NCBI GenBank assembly: GCA_000328365.1
Contig: KB309374.1
Coordinates: 135,285 to 199,284 of the forward strand
Direction of reading: 5' to 3'
DNA from: Capitella teleta
Taxonomy: Eukaryota; Annelida; Polychaeta; Capitellidae
Length of the DNA: 64,000 nucleotides
Numbering within the stretch: the first letter of the stretch is position 1; every line of letters starts with the position of its first letter. This document shows positions 51,501-64,000 of this stretch, one piece after another. The notes below the pieces were generated by a model. It had not been told where the DNA came from. It did not search any database and saw only the letters and a list, made by a program, of their open reading frames with translations. A program made the position numbers and the translations under genes.

Positions 51501-52998
51501 ATCCGGCCCTCCCCCCAATATGAGATGCCGACCCCAGGGCTAAATGAATCAGAGAAATAGAAATAATGTCTTGAAAACTGCAATAGATTTGATGAGAACT
51601 TACTTTTCTGAAAACACGGGGTCCTCCCTCTGCTTTCTTGTCAATCCGAATCCATCCTGCTGACATTGCTTTGCTGAACCCAACCTTAGCATTAGGCGAC
51701 GTTTTCTGAAATCACCAAAATTACCATCACATCATTTTGCATTAATGGTAACTCAGCCATCTCATTGGCTCAGTGCATTTAGCATTGGAGGTCAGGGATT
51801 CAACACACTGCCTTTCATGTTGGGATTTAAACATTCGAAGGCAATTGTGGTGGCATGGCTGTACCAACGCTGGGCTGTGTCAGACGGTCAAACTGACTGA
51901 GCTACTCGATCAATGCCTTAATTGCTGCCTAACTAAAAATACAAAATAGGGATCTTCGCACACATAATTATTAATCAGTAACAGTGATTCAGTGATTAAG
52001 GTCAAGTACAATATCCTCTGAGCACTTTTATGAATAAAGCACAATATATAATGGGCAGTTGACATGTTGACTTTGAGGTTCTCCTCTTTCACTTAGATCG
52101 GCATAGAACATGAAATTAATAATATAGAAGAATGAGCCTAAGAAGAACTGTTGAATTTGAATCATAAATGCTAACGTACCAAGATTTAAACAATGTTCTT
52201 CCAAAAAGGCCAGGCTACTAGATTAAACTGCACACGAGTCAAGTGAAAATTTAAACATCAATTTGGTCGAATCGATTTGGATGTCTTTGAAATCAATTCT
52301 GAGCAGAATTCAGGAGCAAAGAAACAAACCATGAGTTCCGGTTGTGTGATGCCCTCAGCAGGAACGCTGTTGAAGATGCAAGCCTCATGGCTGCCGTTCT
52401 TGGCTACGGAACGACCCTCGTCAGTCAATTTGATGTCATGTGATGTCACTTGTTTCACGTCAATCACCTGTGATCAGCAAAAAGATATCTCAAACCATTT
52501 CACCAGTTCATAGTCACATGTTAGAAGAGTAAAATAAGATGATAACCAGGTAATAGACTGACGCTTCTCCGACTACTACGGCTATATGGTTAATGATAAT
52601 GTAGACTTACTATATTATCGCTCATGTAAACAATCGCGACATGTCAGGAGATGAGCTCTTTAACCTTATAAGAGACATCTTAATTGTCATCGTAATGGCT
52701 AGTATAATCAAGAAGCTTAAATACTCGATGTAAAAATAGGAATCATAGAAGCGGTGAAGCAATGTGACAGCTGTCGGTTTTTGCAGACGATTTTACATAG
52801 AATGCTACACGGATTTCATCATGCCAGACAAATCGGTGTTGAAATTTTAGACAAACTCACATCGGAATATGTTTGGATACTTTTCACAGCTCCAACAATT
52901 TTCTGATGATCAATTCCCAAGTGATCAGCAAGCTCTATTGAGTTGAAACTGCCCGTGGAAGATAAATATTCCAATACGGTCTGCACGACACTCGCCAT
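13739..52998 (-). CDS. FARSA: phenylalanyl-tRNA synthetase alpha subunit, cytosolic, complete in 13 exons
   Basis: Exons on the minus strand: 52998-52861, 52467-52330, 51705-51604, 51245-51127, 50025-49933, 49832-49704, 49500-49385, 48764-48680, 48305-48206, 18437-18269, 15749-15672, 15413-15299, 13844-13739. All junctions are GT-AG and phases join without a break to give 495 residues (human is 508). The start lies in a strong context (ATCATCATGG). The N-terminal winged-helix region is followed by the class II synthetase core: LEMGFSEMPT (motif 1 region), [20 protein letters not shown], the [14 protein letters not shown] block (motif 2 region) and GLSLER (motif 3). It charges tRNA-Phe as an alpha2-beta2 enzyme in the cytosol. 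Exon 9 ends LAQE and exon 10 begins [10 protein letters not shown], matching the family sequence exactly although the intron between them is 29,768 bp and contains another gene. Confidence 0.95.
14848..14886. repeat. (AAT)n microsatellite
   Basis: About 13 trinucleotide units with one interruption, in the last intron of FARSA. Confidence 0.9.
15750..18268 (-). other. FARSA intron 10 (2.5 kb)
   Basis: GT-AG intron with no gene recognised. It holds a G8-10 run near 17085 and several short frames open on both strands that I regard as chance. Confidence 0.6.
18528..18616. repeat. (AAAT)n microsatellite, about 22 copies
   Basis: Perfect tetranucleotide run just inside the 3' end of the giant FARSA intron, about 90 bp from the acceptor. 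It creates a spurious open frame of repeated FIYL on the minus strand. Confidence 0.95.
18620..27015. other. giant-intron DNA without recognised genes
   Basis: Mixed-composition non-coding sequence. Occasional long open frames (for example a 609-nt frame at 20634-21242 minus) show no family resemblance, splice logic or consistent coding bias. A C-run of about 10 lies near 25460. Confidence 0.4.
27016..28520. repeat. two diverged copies of a dispersed repeat
   Basis: Segments at about 27016-27150 and 28394-28515 share, in the same order, ACCGGTGC, CACATA, GCATGACAA and AAATTCTCAGATGACAA with diverged sequence between. They look like two old copies of one unknown element in direct orientation, about 1.4 kb apart. 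Confidence 0.5.
30024..30152. repeat. 43-bp minisatellite, 3 copies
   Basis: Three direct copies (30024-30066, 30067-30109, 30110-30152) beginning CCCTTTGACCCGGAAATAC and ending GAACTCGGTG; the third differs by one base in the GCTGGGTGAAC stretch. Lies in the giant FARSA intron. Confidence 0.95.
30160..35838. other. giant-intron DNA downstream of the neuropeptide-like gene
   Basis: No gene assigned. A coding-like block on the plus strand at about 33310-33580 contains an in-frame stop. A run of about 27 A lies near 33588-33616, and an AT dinucleotide patch near 35345-35360. No AATAAA is visible close to the stop of the neuropeptide-like gene, so its 3' end is unplaced. Confidence 0.4.
35839..37987 (-). 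CDS. multicopy neuropeptide-like precursor with W(X6)W-Leu/Ile peptides; frame changes near its 3' end
   Basis: Starting at the ATG 37987, an intronless frame of 636 residues runs to a stop at 36077. Residues 1-19 are a signal peptide. Residues 20-130 form a domain with six cysteines (25, 47, 66, 93, 99, 120). Residues 136-303 carry 11 peptides such as [20 protein letters not shown] and [10 protein letters not shown], each followed by KR or KKR. An acidic spacer (304-350) precedes 16 tandem 18-residue units, NWG[N/S/G]SGMSWI-KR-DDxx-KR (351-636). Most peptides have two Trp separated by six residues and then Leu or Ile, with no Gly before the dibasic site, so products would not be amidated. 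The last in-frame unit runs into DGAE and a stop, but two further units (36072-36037 and 35955-35920) continue in another frame to 35839: a one-base indel, real or a sequence error. Family unknown to me; the spacing resembles W(X6)W-amide myoinhibitory peptides (allatostatin B). Likely secreted from neuroendocrine cells (inference). Confidence 0.88.
36077..36937 (-). repeat. 54-bp coding tandem repeat, 16 units
   Basis: Each 54-bp unit encodes one 18-residue module (10-residue W..W peptide, KR, four acidic or neutral residues, KR). Ten copies read [10 protein letters not shown], three [10 protein letters not shown] and three [10 protein letters not shown]. Blocks of three units (DDADKR, then NWGG..DDGNKR, then NWGN..DDGDKR) recur at units 3-5, 6-8 and 10-12, so a 162-bp higher-order repeat exists. 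Because the period is a multiple of three, the antisense strand is also open across the array; that is a shadow. Confidence 0.95.
38206..38211 (-). promoter_or_regulatory. TATA box of the neuropeptide-like gene
   Basis: The minus strand reads CCTATAAAGCAGCGC here, 219-224 nt upstream of the ATG at 37987. It would place transcription start near 38180 and leave an uninterrupted 5' UTR of about 190 nt. A good acceptor-like TTTCAAGCAG lies 9 nt before the ATG, so a spliced 5' UTR with an upstream exon is an alternative. Confidence 0.5.
38300..47910. other. giant-intron DNA upstream of the neuropeptide-like gene
   Basis: No gene recognised. It includes a pentanucleotide microsatellite near 41728-41758, TA dinucleotides near 44765-44780 and 45437-45452, and a block at 41870-42070 open on both strands. 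Distal regulatory elements for the nested gene could lie here, but none can be shown from sequence alone. Confidence 0.4.
41728..41758. repeat. (ATCTT)n microsatellite, about 6 copies
   Basis: Short perfect pentanucleotide repeat in the giant FARSA intron. Confidence 0.85.
47913..48037. repeat. 25-bp minisatellite, 5 copies
   Basis: Five direct 25-bp copies beginning TGATTTCATACGCCTGGAAC and ending ACGTA; the third copy differs at two positions. Each contains TACG near the middle and CGTA at the end. It lies about 170 bp inside the donor of the giant FARSA intron. Confidence 0.95.
48510..48540. repeat. A-run of about 31
   Basis: Homopolymer in FARSA intron 8. Confidence 0.9.
51757..51912. 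mobile_element. tRNA-derived SINE-like fragment in FARSA intron 2
   Basis: The minus strand has an A-box-like TAGCTCAGTCAGT (51892-51904) and a B-box-like GTTTAAATCCC (51822-51832). The plus strand has TGGCTCAGTG (51766-51775) and, after GCATTGGA, GGTCAGGGATTCAAC (51791-51804), which also resembles A and B boxes. So two tRNA-like modules face each other in about 150 bp. Neither folds as an intact tRNA by eye. A SINE or paired SINE heads is the simplest reading. Confidence 0.4.
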
Positions 52999-54017
<1,019 letters not shown>

Positions 54018-54281
54018 TTAACAACATGGTAACCCAGATAACTCATTCGCCAAAACCTTTCTATCTCGACTTCGAGCCACAAATCGATCATCGAGAACCA
54101 ACTTGACGGCGTGACCGTGAGATGGCTTTCCGATAAACACTTCAAATGGTTCTCGTTTGCCTTTGAGGTAACAGCGGAAGCCGCGGTCCAGTTCTTCGAC
54201 AGAAGCACAATTCGGTCTGCTCTGCATAAAAGAGGTCAGACTAATAAATTGCATGTTTCGCGAATTATCCATTGAAGACAT
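54018..54281 (-). CDS. small uncharacterised protein, head-to-head with GCDH
   Basis: An 87-residue frame starting with ATG at 54281 and ending GLPCC-stop. I do not recognise it. It is basic, has no signal peptide or membrane segment, and contains a plausible folded core (FRCYLKGKREPFEVFIG, then HAVKLVLDDRFVARSRDRK). A TTTTATGCAG sequence inside the frame could be a splice acceptor, so the true protein may begin in another exon and this may be only a last exon. Its start is 70 bp from the GCDH ATG on the opposite strand, suggesting a shared bidirectional promoter. It could also be a chance frame. Confidence 0.4.
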   Translation of the reverse strand: MSSMDNSRNMQFISLTSFMQSRPNCASVEELDRGFRCYLKGKREPFEVFIGKPSHGHAVKLVLDDRFVARSRDRKVLANELSGLPCC

Positions 54282-54350
54282 GTCTTATTTATAGTTGATT
54301 TTGAAAGTTAGGTATCTGAATATCATTGTCTTTCAGGTCATCACTGCATT

Positions 54351-56563
54351 ATGGCTCTTAGACGTCTGTTGAACCCATCTCTCGTCAGGGGCGTTACACA
54401 ACATGTCACGAAACGTTATAAAAGTGCCGCTCCTCCTGCAGCCACAACTCGTATCCTTGGAGTTTGATCTTTTGGTGCCAGGCGAGAGTTACTCCGTGAG
54501 GGCCTCCTTAGACGTGTATAGCTGATTATAACAGTGATGGTTCTGTGAATAATGAATTCCATCGATGCTGTCACTGAGCAGTGAGCTGTTGAAACTGTAA
54601 CATGTTTTATCATGTTACATTTATTGATTTAATGATAATTTGAATTTTGATAATGCTAGTTCACCCTTTAATTGCTTATTATCTAATAGACACTTGAGGT
54701 TGCACAACATGTCTGTGATGTCATGAGGCTGACATTCTACTGCAAGACACCATGGGTCTCAAATAATTAATCAATCAATCTGGACATCAATACCCAATTA
54801 AAATGTGCACATGTATAAAATAATAAATAAAACCCTAACTTGAAATTGTGTTGAATTTTCCCTTAACCACACTTCTGCAGAGGCCGTCTCAACTGAACCA
54901 GGTGAGTCTATGGTAGATTAGAACTAAGAGCAATTTTATCGATGTCTCTTATTGCAGAATTTGATTGGAGAGATGGGTTGAATCTGGAGTCCCTCCTCAC
55001 TGAAGATGAAATCATCCTCCGTGACCAATTCAGACAGTATTGCCAAGAGAAGCTCATGCCCAGAATTGTCATGTCCAACAGAAATGAAAGTGAGTTGGCC
55101 ATCAGTTGTTGGAACGTCGAGTGATAATTCGGTCTTCGTTAGCATATGACCCTGATGTGATGTCTGAAATGGGAGAAATGGGCGTGCTGGGGCCCACTAT
55201 TCAAGGCTACGGCTGCGCGGGAACCACCTATGTCGGCTACGGATTACTCGCAAGAGAACTTGAAAGGTTTGAAAGCTGACTTCTTTAGAAAATCGTCTGA
55301 TCACGGATATATTTTTCACAAAAGAGTTGACAGCGCATACAGATCATCAATGAGTGTGCAGTCATCTCTGGTTATGTGGCCCATCTTTGAGTACGGCACA
55401 GAGGAACAGAGGCAGAAATACCTGCCTCGTTTAGGTGAGCTCTCTTCTTCTTGCGTTATCTTCTACTGATGTTTCTATCCTCAGCCACTGGTGAGCTGGT
55501 GGGAGCGTTCGGTTTAACTGAGCCGAATCATGGCAGCGACCCAGGAAGCATGGAAACCAGAGCCAAGTACAATCCCTCCAGCGACACTTTCTCCATCTCA
55601 GGTTCCAAATCTTGGTGAGCCTCCGCTCGGTTGAATTGATCATTTCTGTCTTACGTCTCAACCTATCAGGATCACCAATTCTCCCGTTGCGGATGTCTTC
55701 ATCGTTTGGGGCAAATGCGACCGCGATGACAACAAAGTTCGTGGCTTCATTCTTGAGCGTGGCATGAAAGGATTGACCACCCCAAAAATCGAGGGCAAGT
55801 TCTCTCTCAGAGCCAGCGTCACCGGACAAATCGTGATGGAAGACGTTGAGATTCCAGCCTCCAACATGTTGCCTAATGCCATTGGCCTTGGGGTAAGCTG
55901 ATCATTTGGGCTGTATGATTCTGACTGCTTCAATGCAGGGGCCTTTTGGCTGCTTGAACAACGCTCGTTTTGGCATCGCATGGGGCGCCCTGGGAGCGGC
56001 TGAACACTGCCTTGAGGTTGCTCGTCAATACACCTTGGACAGGTGAGCACCCGTTTGTGTGAGATATTGATAACGATTTACGGATTTTCTAAAGGATTCA
56101 ATTTCGTAAACCTTTGGCCAAAAATCAGCTGATACAGAAAAAAATGGCAGACATGCTGACGGAGATTTCACTCGGCCTCCAGGGGTGCGTCCAAGTGGGT
56201 CGACTGAAGGACGCTGGAAAGTGAGGCATCAATTGCTCGTTTTTTATGTATGCTCAACATTGCCCAACGCAGAGCCTCTCCGGAAATGATCTCCTTGATT
56301 AAGCGCAACTCGTGCGGAAAATCTCTGGAAATAGCTCGTAACGCAAGAGACATGTTGGGTGGGAACGGCATTTGTGACGAATACCACATTATCAGGCATA
56401 TGCTGAATCTGGAGGCTGTCAATACTTATGAAGGTATGTACTGCGCCGTTTCACTGGTGAAATGTAACGCTCTTTTTTTTCTTTTTTTTTTCCAGGTACG
56501 CACGATATCCATGCTCTGATCCTGGGAAGGGCTATCACTGGACTCCAAGCGTTTACCAGTTGA
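54351..56563 (+). CDS. GCDH: glutaryl-CoA dehydrogenase, mitochondrial, complete in 11 exons
   Basis: Exons: 54351-54450, 54881-54901, 54958-55089, 55143-55266, 55325-55434, 55485-55614, 55670-55892, 55939-56042, 56095-56220, 56273-56433, 56496-56563. Introns are GT-AG, phases join, and the product is 432 residues (human 438). The N-terminus ([20 protein letters not shown]) is an Arg-rich, acid-free mitochondrial targeting peptide. Acyl-CoA dehydrogenase landmarks follow: [73 protein letters not shown], and NTYEG containing the catalytic glutamate, ending [15 protein letters not shown]. It oxidises and decarboxylates glutaryl-CoA to crotonyl-CoA in lysine and tryptophan breakdown, using FAD in the matrix. 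Nine introns are only 46-62 bp; intron 1 is 430 bp. Exon 2 is a 21-nt micro-exon. Confidence 0.96.
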
Positions 56564-56783
56564 TCAAATTCATTTGCTATGTTGCACAGTGTTTATTTTT
56601 GACTCTTTGAGATCTGAGATTAATTGTTTTCGAGTGATTATTTCCGAATATGCCGTCTTGTGGACTCTAATGAGTTCTCCTGGCATGTTTTAGATGCTTC
56701 ACCTGGTGTTACATTTGCGATAAAAATGAAATTTCACATTTTTTGTGCTCCTCAAATGACTCCAATCACAGGCTGTCATTCCA

Positions 56784-56789
56784 AATAAA
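56784..56789 (+). terminator. GCDH polyadenylation signal AATAAA
   Basis: Canonical signal 220 nt after the GCDH stop, in a sequence rich in T downstream. Confidence 0.7.
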
Positions 56790-57607
56790 AGTCGAAGTTT
56801 ACTATTTCTTCATTTTTTTGGTTTACGTTTTTCCAATTCAAATCAAAAATGGATTCCATTGTCGCTTAATTCAGTTAAACCGATGTTAATTGCATAATTA
56901 TTTTCTCTTGTCATATAATTGTGGTGTGGGCATATCGGCCCATACTTTGATTCGATCATAACGTTCAAGTACGTTATGATTTGAGAATATATCTTTCAGG
57001 TAAGATTGAATCTATTCGCTGATTCTTGATAGCAGTGGCAATATAGTCACAATCGTGGTGTACATTTAGTGATAAGAAATCATTACGCAATGCGAGGGTG
57101 CATGTGTGAGAGCCATGTCATAACGTTCCGGCAGCATTCTATCAACTGGTATTAATGCCATAAGGAAATGCCAAAGCATGTTAGAGGTCATGCTTACTCA
57201 ACTAAACGCATTGAGTGGGAGTCACCGCATTCTACTGCTAAAACACAATCCGATTTCCATGGTCCATGATTTTATGGCCTTTACGCTACGTGCGCAAAGT
57301 TCAAAACATACCCAGCACAATCGCTTTAAACACTGAGCACTCTCTGCCATGTTAGTAAAAGTAGGTCTACCACTTTACCTACAGGCTGAGAGTTGGAGGC
57401 CGTATAGTTTTTGTTATTCAGAGGCCTCGCCTGCACACAACGCACAGCCTGCAACACACCAAGGAGCTATGCAAGTATGCGCTAAATATAGACCGCATGT
57501 CTGCAGCAGCAACGCAACTCTGAATCTCTCATAGTCCAAGAGGAATCCTACCGGATCTACTCTTCCTGTGGATTGCTATTAACTCTCAGTATTTCTGTGT
57601 CACAATC
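56790..57607. other. intergenic region before the claudin-like gene
   Basis: No gene recognised; should contain the promoter and 5' UTR of the downstream claudin-like gene. Confidence 0.5.
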
Positions 57608-59427
57608 ATGAAGGCGGCACGCTCCTGTTTACTGTGTGTGACTGTTGTGTTTGTGGTGATTGCCGTTCTCTGTCATGTCATAGCTCTGGCGACGTCCAGT
57701 TGGCTGAAATCGAGCGACGACCGAGTCATCAACTTTCTGGAGATCGGACTGTGGCAGGCGTGCTTCGACCGATACCTGCACACGCACGAGACGCCGCACA
57801 GAACTTACGATGGATGCCACGAGCTCGGTTCCAACTATTACGCCAGCATCAGAGACTGGCTCGTGCCAGGTTCGTCATCCTGTTACACGCTTCATTGTAC
57901 TAAATGAAAAATAACTATAGCATTCTATAAAAAAAAAAAAAAAAAATGCTTATTACGGTACGTGGAGTAACCCTCCTAATCCGGAATAATTTTCGGATAT
58001 ATTCCGGTTTATGTCAGGAATACCGGATTATCATTAACCGCGAACCCTGTCGAGCACGCAATAATGTGTATTACATAAACTCCAGTAAATCGATGAAAAC
58101 AATAAGTTATATATATTCCTATCAGATAATTATATGTCCAGTGAATCGGTGATTACTATGAATTCTTACGGCTAAATGTAGGACCGGTCTTGATTCAACT
58201 TGATAAATTGTACTTCACGCATCACATGAGATTGACCGAGTATGTACTATCGCATCTCTCTCTTTGCTAAAAATAACTATTACGTAATTAGTCTACTACA
58301 TGTAGCAATCCGAATGTAGCACTGTAATTACATGTACACGTAGATGAATAGCTAACCCACTAACAGTCCTCAACCACATCACGAACGTGCTAGCTGGTGT
58401 CAATGGGAAATGCCTCCTCTCACGATTCTGAATTAGACATCAAGTGCAGGGAATGTACGTGACAGTTAAGTTAGACTCATTCAATCGCAATGACAAATAT
58501 CGTTGCTAAGTATAATTTATAACGATTCTTATACATGTGATTAAAAATCGAACGTTATTTGTTTTTTTGTTTTTTTGTCTTTTATATTATTTAGACAAAT
58601 GCTGTAATATCATAGAAACCGTGGTATATGTACAATGCAATGCATTCCAGTAGACTTGCTATCACAGGTAGGCCTTTAATATTAGTTCTAAAAGGCTCAA
58701 AACTATAATTACGGCCTGTCTGTAAGTTACAAAGTTGTAACGCTGCAAGTGAGTGATGAATAATTCATATAATTCATAAGTGTACAGTCATGAAGGCAGA
58801 TCCTGTTTGTGGTTCGTTGTTACTCACATCTCCTGCCAGCTTACACACCTGATAGTAAGTGAGACGGCATCCCACCATCCCCATGTATAATTTATGTACA
58901 TTCCAATGGCTCTGATGAATATAGCCGCTTGAAGAAATGCTAATCTGTATTGAGCTATGTTACCTCACTGTGTTCTTGCAGGTTGGCTCGTGTCGTGTCA
59001 GGTGCTGGCCGTGATCGCTCTGCTGCTGCAGATAGTCGGTCTGGTGTTCGTCCTTCTGCTTCTGCTCTGGGTGCTCTGCCGCTGGATCTGCTGCAACGGC
59101 AAAGACGACCCGTGCGAACGGATCCTCCTGTACGCCACGCCCATCATCTGGATCGTCACCGGTACGCCCCCCCTCCTCCTCCCACTCCCTTCAGTCTCAT
59201 GAATACACATTTCATTGACAGGAATGTTCCTCATGATGACGGTGATGATCTTCGCCGACAACGCATTCCGGCTGCAGTGCAAGGATTATTGGTTGGAGGG
59301 CGGAGAGCCCAACGCCAACCACCTGTCGTACTCGTGGGGTTTCGAGATCGCTGCCTGCATCTTCTCCTTCATCTCCGGGGGTCTCCTCATCTGGGTGGTC
59401 GTACTCAAGGGCAGGGAAAAGTTCTGA
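57608..59427 (+). CDS. claudin/PMP22-family four-transmembrane protein, three exons
   Basis: Exons 57608-57869, 58982-59161 and 59222-59427, joined in phase 1 at GT-AG sites, give 215 residues. Four hydrophobic segments are visible: one near residues 9-28, one in exon 2 after GWLVSC (VLAVIALLLQIVGLVFVLLL), one spanning the exon 2-3 junction (PIIWIVTG / MFLMMTVMIF) and one near the C-terminus (FEIAACIFSFISGGLLIWVV). The first extracellular loop has the family signature: SSWL, then GLWQACF and a second cysteine in YDGCHEL. By family these proteins sit in plasma membranes at cell junctions (claudins, septate-junction claudin-like proteins) or act as PMP22/EMP-type membrane adaptors. The tail is very short (KGREKF) without an obvious PDZ ligand. 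Intron 1 is 1.1 kb, intron 2 is 60 bp. Convergent with CDC5L. Confidence 0.85.
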
Positions 59428-60045
59428 TCAGCGCAAATTTCTAGCAGCTTGCATTATTAATCATGCATTTCAATTTGTAAATTTAACATGTTTTATTATG
59501 ATATTATGTTATTATATTATTTTTCATTCACGTATTGTGTAATTTTATCATCTTAATATTGGTTCTTATTGTCTTTGTTTCGCTTGAAGTTCGTTTGTTG
59601 TAAAATTGATGGAATTTATTATTATTATGTATATTTAAATTTTTAATTGCTTCACCAATTTTCCTGATGTTGTAGTGCTAAGTGGGTGCACGTATTTATA
59701 ATATTTTAAAGATATAATAATATTATGTACAATGTCATACAAAATGACACAGCTGCCAGATTATTTGTACAGTAAATTATTTTTACAATTTTTTTATTTT
59801 GTGGTACTCAAAATCTCAAGAAATTTAGTTCTGGGCCTTGTTAATTAACAACAGCCATTTTCATAATTGCCCATGCATTCTCATTGGTTTGCCTATGTAG
59901 TAACTCACATGAACTACAATGTACTCGTCAAAAGAATTTGCGTGGCGCTAATACTTAACTAGCGGTAGTTTTTTTATTCATTTCAGAAGGTGCTATGAAA
60001 CATCTTTATTTTATGCTTATCCTGTCGTTGCTTTAAATTGTTGAA

Positions 60046-60066
60046 AATAAAACAAATCTTAATAAA
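60046..60066 (+). terminator. two AATAAA signals of the claudin-like gene
   Basis: AATAAA occurs at 60046-60051 and again at 60061-60066, about 620-640 nt past the stop of the claudin-like gene and just before the hairpin at 60089. Confidence 0.55.
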
Positions 60067-60088
60067 ACTTAATTTTTATTTTCCATCT

Positions 60089-60165
60089 CTACTGTCTTGA
60101 CCACAAGTAAAAGTGCTGTAACTATCGTATTCAGCTTACCTTTTTACCTGTGGTCAAGACAGTAG
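60089..60165. repeat. long hairpin-forming inverted repeat
   Basis: Arm 60089-60112 and arm 60142-60165 (24 nt each) are reverse complements with one mismatch (CCACAAG against the complement of CCTGTGG). The loop is 29 nt. It lies between the converging 3' ends of the claudin-like gene and CDC5L. Confidence 0.9.
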
Positions 60166-60394
60166 CCCACTCCATTCCATTCATATCAGAGGGGTTATAC
60201 TATCATTACAGTATGATGTATCACATACATGTAGTCGATATCATAACGGCCTCGTTCTGTCGGTCGCAGTATCCCTGGGTCAAAATATTTGAGCTACCCC
60301 CACAAACTTCGACACATCAGGGTTTTACTGTATGTATTAATCACCTACAGGTCGAAGACACACAGAAACACAAAACAATTTGACCGTACAAATA

Positions 60395-60400
60395 TTTATT
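60395..60400 (-). terminator. CDC5L polyadenylation signal AATAAA
   Basis: AATAAA on the minus strand begins 12 nt after the CDC5L stop codon, implying an unusually short 3' UTR of a few tens of nucleotides. Confidence 0.65.
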
Positions 60401-60411
60401 CTTTAGAGCAT

Positions 60412-64000
<3,589 letters not shown>

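Overview
The window is eukaryotic nuclear DNA from an animal, most likely a bilaterian invertebrate. The evidence is GT-AG introns in conserved metazoan genes, AATAAA signals, long A/T runs and microsatellites, and a multicopy KR-cleaved neuropeptide-like precursor. Introns in two of the genes cluster tightly near 50-60 bp. The trypsin-fold mature N-terminus (IGGTPASPGEFPHQLSL) resembles crustacean trypsins, so an arthropod, perhaps a crustacean, is my best guess; this is not proven.

Layout. 2355-9514 (minus): a secreted trypsin-fold serine protease homologue rebuilt from six exons, with the catalytic serine replaced by Asn. Its 5.3 kb first intron contains a complete intronless beta-1,3-galactosyltransferase (5408-6781, minus). 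9573-13690: intergenic DNA with a 1.3 kb element bearing terminal inverted repeats and TA flanks. 13739-52998 (minus): a complete 13-exon gene for cytosolic phenylalanyl-tRNA synthetase alpha subunit (495 codons), stretched by one 29,768 bp intron (18438-48205). Nested in that intron on the same strand is the most striking gene of the window (35839-37987): a secretory precursor with a six-cysteine N-terminal domain, 11 divergent W-X(5-7)-W-L/I peptides and 16 in-frame (plus 2 out-of-frame) copies of NWG[NSG]SGMSWI, all flanked by KR or KKR. 54018-54281 (minus): a small unidentified ORF head-to-head with glutaryl-CoA dehydrogenase (54351-56563, plus, 11 exons). 57608-59427 (plus): a three-exon claudin/PMP22-like four-span membrane protein. 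60412-63561 and beyond (minus): CDC5L, the Myb-domain splicing factor, with only its first coding exon outside the window.

The housekeeping genes (FARSA, GCDH, CDC5L) are unrelated in function and simply neighbours. The features of interest are the nested genes, the neuropeptide-like precursor whose spacing recalls W(X6)W-amide myoinhibitory peptides but without the amidation glycine, and the contrast between ~50 bp introns and one ~30 kb intron. The gene-free stretches (1-2280, most of 19-35.8 kb and 38.3-47.9 kb) hold microsatellites, minisatellites and unrecognised non-coding DNA. I saw no rRNA, intact tRNA, CRISPR array or LTR/viral element. All gene models are by-eye splicing by frame, phase and GT-AG rule plus remembered family sequences; no database search was possible.
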